Source: Corynebacterium hansenii (GTDB lineage: Bacteria > Actinomycetota > Actinomycetes > Mycobacteriales > Mycobacteriaceae). From it: a DNA stretch of 64,000 nt. Of this stretch, positions 55,536 to 64,000 are shown one piece after another. The stretch spans positions 1,426,001-1,490,000 of the forward strand of contig NZ_CP047211.1 in assembly GCF_030408795.1 (NCBI RefSeq). Reading direction: 5' to 3'. The notes under the pieces were generated by a model. The model was not told the origin of the DNA and ran no database searches. It was given only the letters and a program-made list of their open reading frames with translations. How positions within the stretch are numbered: position 1 is the stretch's first letter; every line of letters starts with the position of its first letter. Position numbers and translations under genes: made by a program.

Positions 55536-56086
55536 ACGGCGCGGTGAAGGGCACCACGGTACTCGTGCTCAACGGCCCCAACCTCAACCGGCTGGGCAAG
55601 CGCCAGCCCGACGTCTACGGCGCGACGACGCTCGACGACGTCGTCGCCGGACTGGAATCGCTCGCCGACGAGCTCGGCGTCACCGTCGATTGCCGCCAGT
55701 CCAATCACGAGGGCGAGCTCATCGACTGGGTGCACGAGGCCGCCGACGAGGGTTGGCCCGTGATCATCAACCCCGGCGGCTTGACCCACACTTCCGTCGC
55801 CCTGCGCGACGCCCTCGCCGAGGTCGCCGACGGCGCCGGCTTCCACGAGGTCCACATCTCGAACGTCCACGCCCGCGAAGAGTTCCGCCACACGTCCCTG
55901 CTGTCCCCGCTGGCCGCCGGCATCATCGTTGGCTGCGGGACGGACGGCTACGGCCTGGCGCTGCGCCGGGTCGCGGGCCGCATCAACGCCACCGCATCCG
56001 ACGGCTCCGCCAACCTCGGGGCCACCACCACCGCCGACGCCACCACCCCCGGCGCCGCCATCACCGACGAGGAGACCACCCGATGA
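55532..56086 (+). CDS. aroQ: type II 3-dehydroquinate dehydratase
   Basis: Dehydrates 3-dehydroquinate to 3-dehydroshikimate. The 184-residue protein has [17 protein letters not shown] near the start (catalytic Tyr), [16 protein letters not shown] near 52, [15 protein letters not shown] near 80 and [13 protein letters not shown] near 109. An unusual Thr/Ala-rich tail of about 35 residues follows the core. Both ends overlap neighbours (aroB and pepQ) as ATGA. Confidence 0.96.
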   Translation: MNGAVKGTTVLVLNGPNLNRLGKRQPDVYGATTLDDVVAGLESLADELGVTVDCRQSNHEGELIDWVHEAADEGWPVIINPGGLTHTSVALRDALAEVADGAGFHEVHISNVHAREEFRHTSLLSPLAAGIIVGCGTDGYGLALRRVAGRINATASDGSANLGATTTADATTPGAAITDEETTR

Positions 56087-57207
56087 GCGCCACCGAGCAC
56101 GCCACCGGCCCGCACACCATCGATTACGTCGGCCGCCGGGCGCGGCTGGCCGAGCAACTCGACGCCGTCGGCTGCGACGCCATCGTCATCGACCACCCGG
56201 TGCACGTGCGCTGGCTGACCGGCTTCACCGGCTCCAACGGCGCGGTGCTGGTCAACGCCGACGGTTCGGCGATGGTTTCGACCGACGGCCGCTACACCAC
56301 CCAGATCGGGGTGCAGGCGCCGGAACTGGAGCTGCACGTCTCCCGCACCTGCGCCGTCGAACTCGCCGGCCGGGCCAGTGCGGCGGGCGTCGGCCGCCTC
56401 GGCTTCGAGGCCGCGCACGTCTCCGTCGCCGCCATGCGCCGCATCGGCGCGGCGCTGGATTCCGACGGGCGCACGGAGCTGGTGGAAACGGCCGACCTCG
56501 TCGAAAAGCTCCGTGCCGTCAAGGACGACGCCGAACTCGACGCGCTGCGCGAGGTCGCCGCCATCGCCGTGAAGGCGTTCGAGGACCTGGTCGCGTCCGG
56601 CGCGATCGCCGCCGGTACGACCGAGCGCGCCATCGCCGCGGACCTCGAGCACCGCATGCGGCTCGGCGGGGCGGACGGCATCGCGTTCGACACCATCGTC
56701 GCGTCCGGGCCGAACTCCGCGAAGCCCCACGCGGGCGCGGAGGACCGGGTGCTTTGCGACGGCGACCTGATCACCATCGACTTCGGGGCATCGAAGAACG
56801 GGTACCACTCCGACAAGACGCGCACGCTCGTCGTGGGCGGGTCCGAGGCCGCGGACGACTTCGCCCGCGAGATTTACTCGACCGTCCTGCGCGCGCAGCT
56901 CGCCGGAATCGAGGCCGCGCGGCCCGGCACGCCGCTGGCCGACGTGGACCGCGCGTGCCGCGAGGTCATCGTCGCCGCCGGGCACGGGGAGTACTTCGTC
57001 CACTCCACCGGCCACGGCATCGGCCTCGACGTCCACGAGGCTCCCTTCGCCTCCAGCCGATCGCAGGAGACCCTGGCCACGGGCATGACGCTGACCATCG
57101 AACCGGGCATCTACGTCCCCGGCTTCGGTGGCGTGCGCATCGAGGACACGGTGATCGTCACCGACGGCGAGCCGGAGATCATCACCCCGCTGCCGAAAAC
57201 GGTCTGA
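56083..57207 (+). CDS. pepQ: M24-family Xaa-Pro peptidase
   Basis: A 374-residue proline-specific aminopeptidase or dipeptidase. The five metal ligands are visible: Asp in TIDFGAS, Asp in HSDKTRT, His in [10 protein letters not shown], Glu in TIEPGIY and Glu in VRIEDTV. The N-terminal creatinase-like domain contains [12 protein letters not shown]. It sits between aroQ and efp as in M. tuberculosis. Whether it prefers dipeptides or longer peptides is not visible. Confidence 0.93.
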   Translation: MSATEHATGPHTIDYVGRRARLAEQLDAVGCDAIVIDHPVHVRWLTGFTGSNGAVLVNADGSAMVSTDGRYTTQIGVQAPELELHVSRTCAVELAGRASAAGVGRLGFEAAHVSVAAMRRIGAALDSDGRTELVETADLVEKLRAVKDDAELDALREVAAIAVKAFEDLVASGAIAAGTTERAIAADLEHRMRLGGADGIAFDTIVASGPNSAKPHAGAEDRVLCDGDLITIDFGASKNGYHSDKTRTLVVGGSEAADDFAREIYSTVLRAQLAGIEAARPGTPLADVDRACREVIVAAGHGEYFVHSTGHGIGLDVHEAPFASSRSQETLATGMTLTIEPGIYVPGFGGVRIEDTVIVTDGEPEIITPLPKTV

Positions 57208-57274
57208 GCCGCCCTTCCCGGGCCCCGATCCGGGGGAGCGGCGCGCCGCTTTAGCGCTGGGGCGGCGGCGGGGG

Positions 57275-57280
57275 TATCGT
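57275..57280 (+). promoter_or_regulatory. candidate -10 TATCGT of efp
   Basis: TATCGT lies about 42 nt before the efp GTG in the pepQ-efp gap and would give efp-nusB its own transcript. Confidence 0.4.
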
Positions 57281-57321
57281 GTACCGGTCAGACCCGTCGC
57301 CTAACCACACAGGAGCTTTTC

Positions 57322-57885
57322 GTGGCATCCACCTCCGACTTCAAGAACGGCCTCGTGCTGAAGATCGACAACAAGCTGCAGCAGATCGTCGAGTTCCAGC
57401 ACGTCAAGCCCGGCAAGGGCCCCGCGTTCGTGCGCACGAAGCTCAAGGACGTCGTCTCCGGCAAGACCACCGACAAGACGTTCAACGCCGGCGTCAAGGT
57501 CGAGACCGCGACCGTCGACCGCCGCGACATGACCTACCTGTACCGCGACGGCGAGGACTACGTCCTCATGGACGAGAAGACCTACGACCAGATCAACCTG
57601 GCCCCGCACCTGATGGGCGACGCCGCCCGCTTCCTGCTGGAGAACACCTCGGTGCAGGTGTCCTTCCACGAGGGCGAGCCGCTGTTCGCCGAGCTGCCCG
57701 TCTCCGTCGACCTGACCGTCCAGCAGACCGACCCGGGCCTGCAGGGCGACCGCTCCACCGGCGGCACCAAGCCCGCCACCCTGGAGACGGGCGCCGAGGT
57801 GCAGGTCCCGCTGTTCATCGAGACCGGTGACGTCCTGAAGATCGACACCCGCGACGGCTCCTACCTGTCGCGCGTGAACAACTAG
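57322..57885 (+). CDS. efp: translation elongation factor P
   Basis: Relieves ribosome stalling at polyproline. The 187-residue three-domain protein has the tip loop [10 protein letters not shown] with Lys32, the residue position that is modified in some bacteria. GTG 57322 has AGGAG upstream. nusB follows 11 nt after the stop. Confidence 0.97.
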   Translation: MASTSDFKNGLVLKIDNKLQQIVEFQHVKPGKGPAFVRTKLKDVVSGKTTDKTFNAGVKVETATVDRRDMTYLYRDGEDYVLMDEKTYDQINLAPHLMGDAARFLLENTSVQVSFHEGEPLFAELPVSVDLTVQQTDPGLQGDRSTGGTKPATLETGAEVQVPLFIETGDVLKIDTRDGSYLSRVNN

Positions 57886-57896
57886 TCGCGCGCTCC

Positions 57897-58568
57897 ATGA
57901 GCGAAAAGAATTCCGGCAAGGATTCCGGCAAGGAAATCAACTACAAGCGCCGCGGCGCGCGCTACCGTGCCCGCCGCCGCGCGGTGGACCTGCTGTTCGA
58001 GGCCGAGCAGCGCGGCGTCGACCCGGAGAAGCTGATCGACGAGCGCCTGGTGCTCGCCCGCGACGAGCAGTCGGGCGTCGCCCCCATCGCCGAGTACACC
58101 GAGGAGATCGTCCGCGGCGTGGCGCTGGAGATCGACGGCATCGACTCGACGATCGCCTCCTACCTCTCACCGGAGTGGCCGATGCGCCGCCTGCCGGCCG
58201 TCGACCGCGCGATCCTGCGCGTGGGCACGTGGGAGCTGTTCCACAACCCCGACGTGCCGCCGCGCGTGGCCGTCGTCGAGGGCGTGGAACTGGCCAGCGA
58301 GTACTCCACCGACGTCGCGCCGCCGTACATCAACGCGGTGCTCGACGCGGAGGCCGACATCGCCGGCCAGGCCCGCATGGCCGCCGCCGCGGTGCGGGTG
58401 TCCTCCGCCCCGGCGGATGCCGCGCCCATCGTGCCCGGCACGCCGACGATGCCGGAACCCGGCGTCGAGGTCGTCGAGGCCGGCCCGGCCGATGCCACGG
58501 ACGCGGCGGACGATGCCGGCGCGGGGCCGTCGTCAAGCGCGGAAACGGGCGAGGCGAAGGCCGACTAG
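57897..58568 (+). CDS. nusB: transcription antitermination factor NusB
   Basis: Binds boxA RNA with S10 during rRNA antitermination. The 223-residue protein carries the NusB core ([48 protein letters not shown]) at residues about 16-155. The remaining 65 residues are an Ala/Pro/Asp-rich tail, longer than in most NusB proteins and probably unstructured; it contains one copy of the dispersed 11-base motif. Confidence 0.94.
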   Translation: MSEKNSGKDSGKEINYKRRGARYRARRRAVDLLFEAEQRGVDPEKLIDERLVLARDEQSGVAPIAEYTEEIVRGVALEIDGIDSTIASYLSPEWPMRRLPAVDRAILRVGTWELFHNPDVPPRVAVVEGVELASEYSTDVAPPYINAVLDAEADIAGQARMAAAAVRVSSAPADAAPIVPGTPTMPEPGVEVVEAGPADATDAADDAGAGPSSSAETGEAKAD

Positions 58569-58593
58569 CGATACCCGGCCGGCCGAACGCGGC

Positions 58594-58599
58594 TAGCCT
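58594..58599 (+). promoter_or_regulatory. -10 hexamer TAGCCT, leaderless promoter of ppk2
   Basis: TAGCCT lies 6 nt before ATG 58606, with no ribosome binding site. Confidence 0.5.
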
Positions 58600-58605
58600 T
58601 GCCCC

Positions 58606-59487
58606 ATGGGCAAGAAAAGAAAGCACCGCCACTTCACCCTGGACGACGCCGAAGCGCTGAAAGTCGGGGAGGGGTGGCGGCTTTCGCTTGTCGACGCCGA
58701 CGCCACCCCGGGTCTGCCGAACGACGGGGATGGCAAGGAGATCGCGGCCGACCTCTTCGACGACCATGACGAGGAAATCGCCGACCTGCAGGAGCGGATG
58801 TACGCCGCGTCGCGCAGCGGGGACGGGACCGCGCCGAGGATCGTCATCGTGCTGCAGGGCATGGACACCGCCGGCAAAGGCGGCGTGGTGCGCCACGTGC
58901 TCAAGGGCATCGACCCGCAGGGCGTGGAAGTGTTCACCTTCGGGCGGCCGACCGAGGAGGAGAACGAGCACGACTTCCTGTACCGGGCGCGCATCCGCAT
59001 GCCGAAGCCCGGGCGCATCGGCGTGTGGGACCGGTCGCACTACGAGGCCGTCCTGGTGGAGAAGGTCAAGGAACTGACCCCGCTCGATGAGATCGAGGGG
59101 AGGTACGACCAGATCGTCGCCTACGAGGAGAGCCTCGCCGCCGAGGGCATCCACCTGATCAAGGTGATGCTGCACATCGACCGCGACGAACAGTACGAGC
59201 GTCTGATGGACCGGCTCGACCGCGACGACAAGCACTGGAAGTTCGACGTCGGCGACATCGACGACCGCGCGCTGTGGGACGACTACCAGGACGCCTACGA
59301 CATCGCGCTGCGCCGTACGTCGACCGAGGCCAACCCCTGGTACTGCGTGCCCGCCAACCACAAGTGGTACTCCAGGCTCGTGGTCAAGGGCCTGCTGCTG
59401 GATACGCTGCGCGGACTGGAGCTGGAATGGCCGCGGGCGGAGTTCGACGTGGAGGACGCGCGGGCCAGGCTCGAGGCGACGAAGTAG
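58606..59487 (+). CDS. ppk2: polyphosphate kinase 2 (polyphosphate:nucleotide phosphotransferase)
   Basis: Uses polyphosphate to phosphorylate nucleoside diphosphates or monophosphates. The single-domain 293-residue protein has Walker A GMDTAGKGG near residue 85, Walker B IGVWDRSHYEAVLVEKV near 141, and the lid region with WKFDVGDIDDRALWDDY. Its substrate class (NDP or NMP) cannot be decided by eye. Leaderless start. Confidence 0.92.
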   Translation: MGKKRKHRHFTLDDAEALKVGEGWRLSLVDADATPGLPNDGDGKEIAADLFDDHDEEIADLQERMYAASRSGDGTAPRIVIVLQGMDTAGKGGVVRHVLKGIDPQGVEVFTFGRPTEEENEHDFLYRARIRMPKPGRIGVWDRSHYEAVLVEKVKELTPLDEIEGRYDQIVAYEESLAAEGIHLIKVMLHIDRDEQYERLMDRLDRDDKHWKFDVGDIDDRALWDDYQDAYDIALRRTSTEANPWYCVPANHKWYSRLVVKGLLLDTLRGLELEWPRAEFDVEDARARLEATK

Positions 59488-59759
59488 TGGCGGTGGTGGC
59501 CCATCGCGGAATGCGCCAACCCGGGCGCTTTGCGACGATCGCCGTCGCCGTGGTGCTCGCCGCGTCGATCGTGGTGCAGACTGCGGGGAACATGGCCGAC
59601 ATGTTCGGCAACCCGTGGGCGTGGGCGTTCAACATCGCGGGTCTGGCCGGCGCACTGTGGCTGCGCAAGACCTGGTTGGTTGTGCTCGCGGCGATCGCGA
59701 TTCTGTGGCCCATCGTGGTCATGGTCCCGCTCATGGCGTTTTTCTTCGGAGCTCCGTGA
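59487..59759 (+). CDS. small membrane protein of unknown function
   Basis: A 90-residue protein with three hydrophobic segments (about residues 14-31, 36-54 and 60-83). No family recognised. GTG 59487 shares one base with the ppk2 stop; an internal ATG at 59511 would give 82 residues. Translational coupling to ppk2 favours the GTG. Confidence 0.55.
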   Translation: MAVVAHRGMRQPGRFATIAVAVVLAASIVVQTAGNMADMFGNPWAWAFNIAGLAGALWLRKTWLVVLAAIAILWPIVVMVPLMAFFFGAP

Positions 59760-59819
59760 CGCGGTGTCGGTCCGTTCTCCCGCCTTGATCGCGTGCTTAT
59801 CCGCACGGGCGGCGGGCTT

Positions 59820-59881
59820 ACCCACCCCGAATGCGCACACCCACCCGTTACAGCGGGTGGGTGTGCGCATTCGGGGTGGGT
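59820..59881. repeat. perfect 28-bp-arm inverted repeat (6-nt loop)
   Basis: The arms 59820-59847 and 59854-59881 are exact reverse complements around loop TTACAG. There is no T-tract. It is the longest perfect hairpin in the window and is far larger than the ordinary terminators here. Confidence 0.95.
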
Positions 59882-59941
59882 TGACGAGCGGGGAGAGGGG
59901 CCGCAGCTGCCTTTCGGGGTGAGTTGGCGAGTGGGAGAGGG
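59870..59941 (+). repeat. direct repeat of about 29 bp overlapping the hairpin arm
   Basis: 59870-59899 and 59913-59941 share TTCGGGGTGRGTTGRCGAG and GGGAGAGGG with few differences. The first copy overlaps the right arm of the 28-bp inverted repeat. Confidence 0.75.
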
Positions 59942-60010
59942 TCGTTGCCGCGTGTCGCAGTTCACCGCGGCCGGCGACCGGGGGTGATCGGGGCGCCGGG
60001 AGCGGGCTGG

Positions 60011-60016
60011 TAAGAT
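60011..60016 (+). promoter_or_regulatory. -10 hexamer TAAGAT of the pyr operon
   Basis: TAAGAT would start a transcript near 60023 with a leader of about 67 nt ahead of pyrR. Confidence 0.45.
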
Positions 60017-60047
60017 CGCTGCCGTAACCGTGGGCAATCACGGGACA

Positions 60048-60085
60048 TCCTTTAACGGACCGCACGGAGAGGCGGGGAAGGAGGT
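60048..60085 (+). promoter_or_regulatory. candidate PyrR-binding RNA element over the pyrR ribosome binding site
   Basis: The leader contains GGAGAGGC (60065-60072), close to the conserved GNGAGGC core of PyrR binding loops. TCCTT (60048-60052) can pair with AAGGA (60078-60082), part of the AAGGAGG ribosome binding site, and would enclose the core in a stem-loop. This fits the translational-repression mode described for mycobacterial pyr operons. No terminator/antiterminator pair is visible. Confidence 0.5.
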
Positions 60086-60089
60086 CACG

Positions 60090-60689
60090 ATGAGCGACAA
60101 CACGAACCCGGCGACCCCGGCGGGCGGCACTTCCGCAGATACGACGGAACTGCTGAACGCGGACGAGGTCGGCCGGACCGTCGCGCGCATCGCGCACCAG
60201 ATCATCGAGAAGACCGCTTTGGACGGATCGAGCGCGCCGAGGGTGGTGCTGCTGGGCATTCCGTCGGGCGGCGTGCCCCTGGCCGAGCGACTGGCCGAGC
60301 GCATCGAGGAATACTCCGGGGTGAAGCCGGAAACCGGTTCCCTGGACATCACGCTGTTCCGCGACGATCTGCGGAACCGCCCGCATCGCGCACTGCAGCC
60401 GACGCGGATCCCGGACGCCGGCATCGACGGCACCATCGTGGTGCTGGTCGACGACGTGCTGTTCTCGGGCCGCACCATCCGGGCCGCGCTGGACGCGCTG
60501 AACGACATCGGCCGCCCGGACATCATCCAGCTGGCGGTCCTCGTCGACCGGGGCCACCGCCAGCTGCCCATCCGCGCCGATTACGTGGGCAAGAACCTGC
60601 CGACGGCGCGGCACGAGGACGTCCGCGTCCTGGTGGAGGACATCGATGGCCGCGACGCGGTGATCCTGAGCCGGGCGCAGGTGTCGTGA
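60090..60689 (+). CDS. pyrR: bifunctional pyr operon regulator / uracil phosphoribosyltransferase
   Basis: RNA-binding regulator of pyrimidine genes with uracil phosphoribosyltransferase activity. The 199-residue protein has the PRPP motif [17 protein letters not shown] near residue 115 and [10 protein letters not shown] near 89, which is the PyrR-specific flexible region. AAGGAGG gives a strong ribosome binding site. The stop overlaps pyrB as GTGA. Confidence 0.95.
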   Translation: MSDNTNPATPAGGTSADTTELLNADEVGRTVARIAHQIIEKTALDGSSAPRVVLLGIPSGGVPLAERLAERIEEYSGVKPETGSLDITLFRDDLRNRPHRALQPTRIPDAGIDGTIVVLVDDVLFSGRTIRAALDALNDIGRPDIIQLAVLVDRGHRQLPIRADYVGKNLPTARHEDVRVLVEDIDGRDAVILSRAQVS

Positions 60690-61642
60690 AGCACCTGCTG
60701 AGCATCGCCGATCTGTCGAAGGACGAGATCGTCGGCCTCATGGACGAGGCGGATCGCTTCAGGGAGGCCCTGGCGGGCCGCGAAATCAAGAAGCTGCCGA
60801 CGCTGCGCGGCCGCACCATCTTCACCTGCTTCTACGAGAACTCCACCCGCACCCGCGCGTCGTTCGAGACCGCGGGCAAGTGGATGAGCGCCGACGTGAT
60901 CAACATTTCGGCATCCTCGTCGTCGGTGAAGAAGGGCGAGAGCCTCAAGGACACCGCGCTGACGCTCGACGCCATCGGCGCCGACGCCATCGTGGTGCGC
61001 CACCCGGCGTCGGGGGCCGCGAAGCTCATCGCCGAGTGGACGGGGAAGCACGGGCAGCAGCCGGCGATCATCAACGCCGGCGACGGCAAGCACCAGCACC
61101 CGACGCAGGCGCTGCTGGACGCGGTGACGCTGCGCCAGCGGCTGGGCGCGATCGAGGGGCGGAAGATCGTCATCGTCGGCGACATCCTGCACTCCCGCGT
61201 CGCCCGCTCCAACGCCGACCTGCTGTCGGCCCTGGGCGCCGAGGTCGTCTTCGTCGCCCCGCCGACGCTCCTGCCCTTCGGCGTGGAGAATTGGCCGGTG
61301 CGCGTGGCGCACCGCATGGAGCCGGAGCTGCCCGACGCCGATGCGGTGATGATGCTCCGCGTCCAGGCCGAGCGCATGGACGGCGGGTTCTTCCCGTCGC
61401 ACCGCGAGTACGCGACCAGGTACGGCCTGTCCCGGGACCGGGAGAAGCTGCTTCGCGACGACTGCGTGGTCATGCACCCCGGCCCGATGCTGCGAGGCAT
61501 GGAAATCAACGACCACGTCGCCGACCTGCCGCGCACCGCCGTGCTGCAGCAGGTGTCCAACGGCGTGCACGTCCGAATGGCCGTGCTGTTCACGCTGCTG
61601 ACGGCGGAAACGTCGTTCTCCCCGGAAGGAGTGGCACAGTGA
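60686..61642 (+). CDS. pyrB: aspartate carbamoyltransferase catalytic subunit
   Basis: Joins carbamoyl phosphate and aspartate. The 318-residue protein has [19 protein letters not shown] near residue 51 (the STRTR carbamoyl-phosphate loop), [17 protein letters not shown] near 138 and MHPGPMLRG near 264. It lies between pyrR and pyrC with overlapping codons on both sides. No regulatory subunit gene is present, as in other actinobacteria. Confidence 0.97.
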   Translation: MKHLLSIADLSKDEIVGLMDEADRFREALAGREIKKLPTLRGRTIFTCFYENSTRTRASFETAGKWMSADVINISASSSSVKKGESLKDTALTLDAIGADAIVVRHPASGAAKLIAEWTGKHGQQPAIINAGDGKHQHPTQALLDAVTLRQRLGAIEGRKIVIVGDILHSRVARSNADLLSALGAEVVFVAPPTLLPFGVENWPVRVAHRMEPELPDADAVMMLRVQAERMDGGFFPSHREYATRYGLSRDREKLLRDDCVVMHPGPMLRGMEINDHVADLPRTAVLQQVSNGVHVRMAVLFTLLTAETSFSPEGVAQ

Positions 61643-63012
61643 CCGGAACCGAGAACGGACCCCACCACGACGACTCCGCGTTCCCGCCCGTCGGCCCGCT
61701 GGCGGCCGCCGCCTCCGGTGAGCTGCTGCTGACCGGCGTGCGCCCGTACGGCGAGGGCGAGGACGTCAACGTGCTCATCCGCGACGGCGTCATCGCCGAG
61801 ATCGGCGCCGGCGTCGAGGCGTCGGACGATGACGCCCGAGTGCTCGACTTCGATTCGCTGGTCCTGTTGCCCGGGCTGGTGGACATCCACGTCCACCTGC
61901 GCGAGCCGGGCCGCGAGGACACGGAAACCCTGGCGACCGGCTCGGCCGCGGCCGCGCGCGGCGGCTTCACCGCCGTGTTCACCATGGCCAACACCGCGCC
62001 CGTCACCGACGACCCGGCCATCGCCGAGTCGGTGTGGCTGAAGGCGCAGGCCATCGGACTGTGCGACGTGCACCCGGTCGGCTCGATCACCAAGGGGCTC
62101 AAGGGCGAGGGCCTGACCGAATTCGGCATGATGGCCGACTCGCAGGCCAAGGTGCGCATGTTCTCCGACGACGGCAAGTGCGTCGACGACCCGCTGATCA
62201 TGCGCCGCGCCATCGAGTACGCCCGCGGCGAGGACGTCCTGCTGGCGCAGCACTGCGAGGACCCGCGCCTGACCAAGGGCGCCGTCGCCCACGAGGGCCC
62301 GACCGCCGCCCGCCTGGGCCTCGGCGGCTGGCCGCGCGTGGCCGAGGAGTCCATCGTCGCCCGCGACGCCATCATGGCGCGCGACTACGGCGGCCGCATG
62401 CACATCTGCCACGCCTCCACCGAGGGCACCGTCGAGCTGGTCAAGTGGGCGAAGGAGCGCGGCATCCCGCTGACGGCGGAGGTCACCCCCCACCACCTGA
62501 TCCTCACCGACGCCCGCCTGGAGACCTTCGACGGCGTCAACCGCGTCAACCCGCCGCTGCGCGAGGACCGCGACGCGAAGGCGCTGCGGCAGGCGCTCAT
62601 CGAAGGCGTCATCGACTGCGTGGCCACCGACCACGCGCCGCACGGCTCGGAAGAGAAGTGCTGCGAATTCGAGCACGCCAAGCCCGGCATGCTCGGGCTC
62701 GAGACCTCGCTGCCGATCATCGCGAAGGAGTTCGTCCTCGACGGCCCCTGCGACTGGCGCTGGCTGGCGAAGGTCATGAGCGAACGGCCGGCGGAGATCG
62801 TCCGCCTGCCCGGCCACGGCCGCCCGATCGCCGTCGGCGAGCCCGCGAACCTGACGGTCGTGGACCCCGGCCGGGCCTGGACGGTCCACGGCGCCGATCT
62901 GGCGTCGAAGGCCGAGAACACCCCCTACGAAGACATGGAGATGGCCGTCTCGGTCGCCGCGACAGTGCTGCGCGGCCGCGTCACGGCCCACGACGGAAAG
63001 GCGACCGCCTGA
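61639..63012 (+). CDS. pyrC: dihydroorotase
   Basis: Closes carbamoyl aspartate to dihydroorotate. The 457-residue type I enzyme has the metal motif [10 protein letters not shown] near residue 82, further ligand regions HCEDPRL and HICHAST, and the catalytic Asp in ATDHAPHG near 333. GTG 61639 overlaps the pyrB stop and has AAGGAG upstream. carA follows directly; the small membrane gene found between pyrC and carA in M. tuberculosis is missing. Confidence 0.96.
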   Translation: MTGTENGPHHDDSAFPPVGPLAAAASGELLLTGVRPYGEGEDVNVLIRDGVIAEIGAGVEASDDDARVLDFDSLVLLPGLVDIHVHLREPGREDTETLATGSAAAARGGFTAVFTMANTAPVTDDPAIAESVWLKAQAIGLCDVHPVGSITKGLKGEGLTEFGMMADSQAKVRMFSDDGKCVDDPLIMRRAIEYARGEDVLLAQHCEDPRLTKGAVAHEGPTAARLGLGGWPRVAEESIVARDAIMARDYGGRMHICHASTEGTVELVKWAKERGIPLTAEVTPHHLILTDARLETFDGVNRVNPPLREDRDAKALRQALIEGVIDCVATDHAPHGSEEKCCEFEHAKPGMLGLETSLPIIAKEFVLDGPCDWRWLAKVMSERPAEIVRLPGHGRPIAVGEPANLTVVDPGRAWTVHGADLASKAENTPYEDMEMAVSVAATVLRGRVTAHDGKATA

Positions 63013-63068
63013 TGGGCAAGCACCACAAGGACACCCTCCATGCCGGAGAGAACGAGAAAGGCAGCCAC

Positions 63069-64000
63069 GTGAGCAACGCCCCCGCGGACGAAAACACCCC
63101 CGCGGTCCTGGTCCTGGCCGATGGCAAGGTCTTCCGCGGCCGAGGATTCGGCGCGACCGGAACGACCCTCGGCGAGGCGGTCTTCACCACCGCCATGACC
63201 GGCTACCAGGAAACCCTGACCGACCCGTCGTACCACCGCCAGATCATCGTCGCCACGCCGCCGCAGATCGGCAACACCGGATGGAACGACGAGGACTCGG
63301 AGTCCCACGACGGCCGCATCTGGGCCGCGGGCTACGTCATCCGCGACCTGTCCCGCGCCCCGTCGAACTGGCGCAGCCGCCGCACGCTCGTCGACGAAAT
63401 GGTCGAGCAGGGCCTCATCGGCATCCGCCAGGTGGACACCCGCGCCATCGTCCGCCACATCCGCGACCACGGCGCCGTCGCCGCCGGCATCTTCTCCGGC
63501 GAGGACGCCGCGCGCCCGGTCGACGAGCTGGTCGAGATCGTCCGCGCCCAGCCGTCGATGGCCGGCGCGAACCTGTCGGAGGAGGTCACGGCGGGGGAGA
63601 CCTACGTGATCGAGCCGGAGGGCGAGGCCAAGGCGACCGTCGTGGCATACGACCTGGGCATCAAGGCCAACACCCCGCGCGAGCTGGCCAAGCGCGGCGC
63701 CCGGGTCGTCGTCGTCCCGGCGAACACCCCGTACCCGGAGATCAAGAAGGAGCACGCCCCGGACGGCGTGTTCATCTCCAACGGCCCCGGCGACCCGGCC
63801 ACCGCCGACGCCATGGTCCAGGTGGCCAAGAACGCCATGGACGACGGCATGCCGCTGTTCGGCATCTGCTTCGGCAACCAGATCCTCGGCCGCGCCCTTG
63901 GCCTGAGCACCTACAAGATGCGCTTCGGCCACCGGGGCATCAACGTGCCGGTCAAGGACCACGTCACGGGCACCTTCTACATCACGGCCCAGAACCACGG
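63069..64000 (+). CDS. carA: carbamoyl-phosphate synthase small subunit (partial, runs off window)
   Basis: Glutamine-hydrolysing subunit that feeds ammonia to CarB. About 310 codons are present. The N-terminal domain has GEAVFTTAMTGYQETLTDPSY and the amidotransferase domain has SNGPGDPA near residue 238 and the nucleophile Cys in FGICFGNQILGRALG near 267; the C-terminal His/Glu lie beyond the edge. I chose GTG 63069 (VSNAPADENTPAVLVLADGK) with AAAGG upstream. An in-frame ATG at 63012 overlaps the pyrC stop and would add 19 polar residues. Confidence 0.93.
   Translation, partial: MSNAPADENTPAVLVLADGKVFRGRGFGATGTTLGEAVFTTAMTGYQETLTDPSYHRQIIVATPPQIGNTGWNDEDSESHDGRIWAAGYVIRDLSRAPSNWRSRRTLVDEMVEQGLIGIRQVDTRAIVRHIRDHGAVAAGIFSGEDAARPVDELVEIVRAQPSMAGANLSEEVTAGETYVIEPEGEAKATVVAYDLGIKANTPRELAKRGARVVVVPANTPYPEIKKEHAPDGVFISNGPGDPATADAMVQVAKNAMDDGMPLFGICFGNQILGRALGLSTYKMRFGHRGINVPVKDHVTGTFYITAQNH

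Larger units (their letters stand above)
59760..60010. other. intergenic region upstream of the pyrimidine operon
   Basis: About 250 bases without a gene. It holds the 62-bp hairpin at 59820-59881 and a direct repeat (59870-59899 with 59913-59941). Frames across it read through the inverted repeat and are not protein-like. Confidence 0.5.

Noticed and set aside
3619..58538. Dispersed CGTCGTNAAGC motif as an FtsK-orienting or other strand-biased replichore signal
   Set aside because: Copies are about equally divided between the two strands (eight plus, seven minus for the main class), whereas orienting sequences are strongly skewed.

Overview
This 64 kb window is a stretch of chromosome from a high-G+C, mycolic-acid-type actinobacterium, most likely a Corynebacterium. 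The evidence is the cell-envelope set (an AftC-like arabinosyltransferase and a pgsA/patA/pimA phosphatidylinositol-mannoside block), the coproporphyrin-dependent haem genes hemE-hemY-hemQ, the CE1758/CE1759-type luciferase/FMN-reductase pair, and gene order that I recognise from Mycobacterium tuberculosis and Corynebacterium. I support 63 protein genes (two cut by the window edges) and five tRNAs. I see no insertion sequence, prophage, CRISPR array or rRNA.

Layout. 1-3.7 kb: a DUF3000 fragment diverges from hemE-hemY-hemQ. 3.7-6.3 kb: msrB, aftC and a RibD-like reductase on the minus strand. 6.3-8 kb: ferritin, a four-tRNA minus-strand array (Gly-Cys-Val-Gly) and a plus-strand tRNA-Val. 8-10.9 kb: a secreted copper/haem group (CopC-like, PCuAC-like lipoprotein, Tat-exported DyP peroxidase). 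10.9-20.4 kb: thrS, HIT protein, pgsA, patA, pimA and a membrane protein, then pdxS-tesB-pdxT and yebC. 20.4-21.9 kb: two minus-strand genes. 22-31 kb: ruvCAB, yajC-secD-secF, apt, rel. 31-34.3 kb: ppiB, a metallo-hydrolase, hisS. 34-42 kb: a more lineage-specific part on mixed strands (serine dehydratase, transglutaminase-like protein, FMN reductase/luciferase pair, CBS protein, DUF4112, YpfJ metalloprotease), with a roughly 670-base repeat-rich gap at 38.9-39.55 kb. 42-52 kb: aspS, a kinase-like gene, rarA, alaS, ruvX, mltG. 51-58.6 kb: aroE, prepilin peptidase, aroC-aroK-aroB-aroQ, pepQ, efp, nusB. 58.6-64 kb: ppk2, a small membrane gene, and the pyrimidine operon pyrR-pyrB-pyrC-carA.

Functional logic. 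Most genes are housekeeping and arranged in tight operons with ATGA or GTGA stop/start overlaps (hemE/hemY, aftC/msrB, pgsA/patA, pimA/next gene, ruvC/ruvA, mltG/aroE, aroB/aroQ/pepQ, pyrR/pyrB/pyrC). At least a dozen genes carry a TANNNT -10 hexamer 6-8 nt before the start codon and no ribosome binding site, so they are probably transcribed as leaderless mRNAs.

The most unusual signal is at DNA level. An 11-base motif, CGTCGTNAAGC (reverse GCTTNACGACG), occurs 15 times by eye on both strands, in several reading frames and between genes; ten further copies have C at the sixth base. At two convergent gene ends the motif lies as an inverted pair exactly 3 nt outside a GC-rich terminator hairpin (3619-3682 and 31140-31198). 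This resembles the behaviour of DNA-uptake-type repeats in other bacteria, but its function here is unknown. Other loci worth a second look are a 69-bp nested palindrome (39331-39399), a heptamer VNTR (38991-39046), a perfect 28-bp-arm hairpin (59820-59881), in-frame repeats inside serine dehydratase, and a probable operator over the pdxS promoter.
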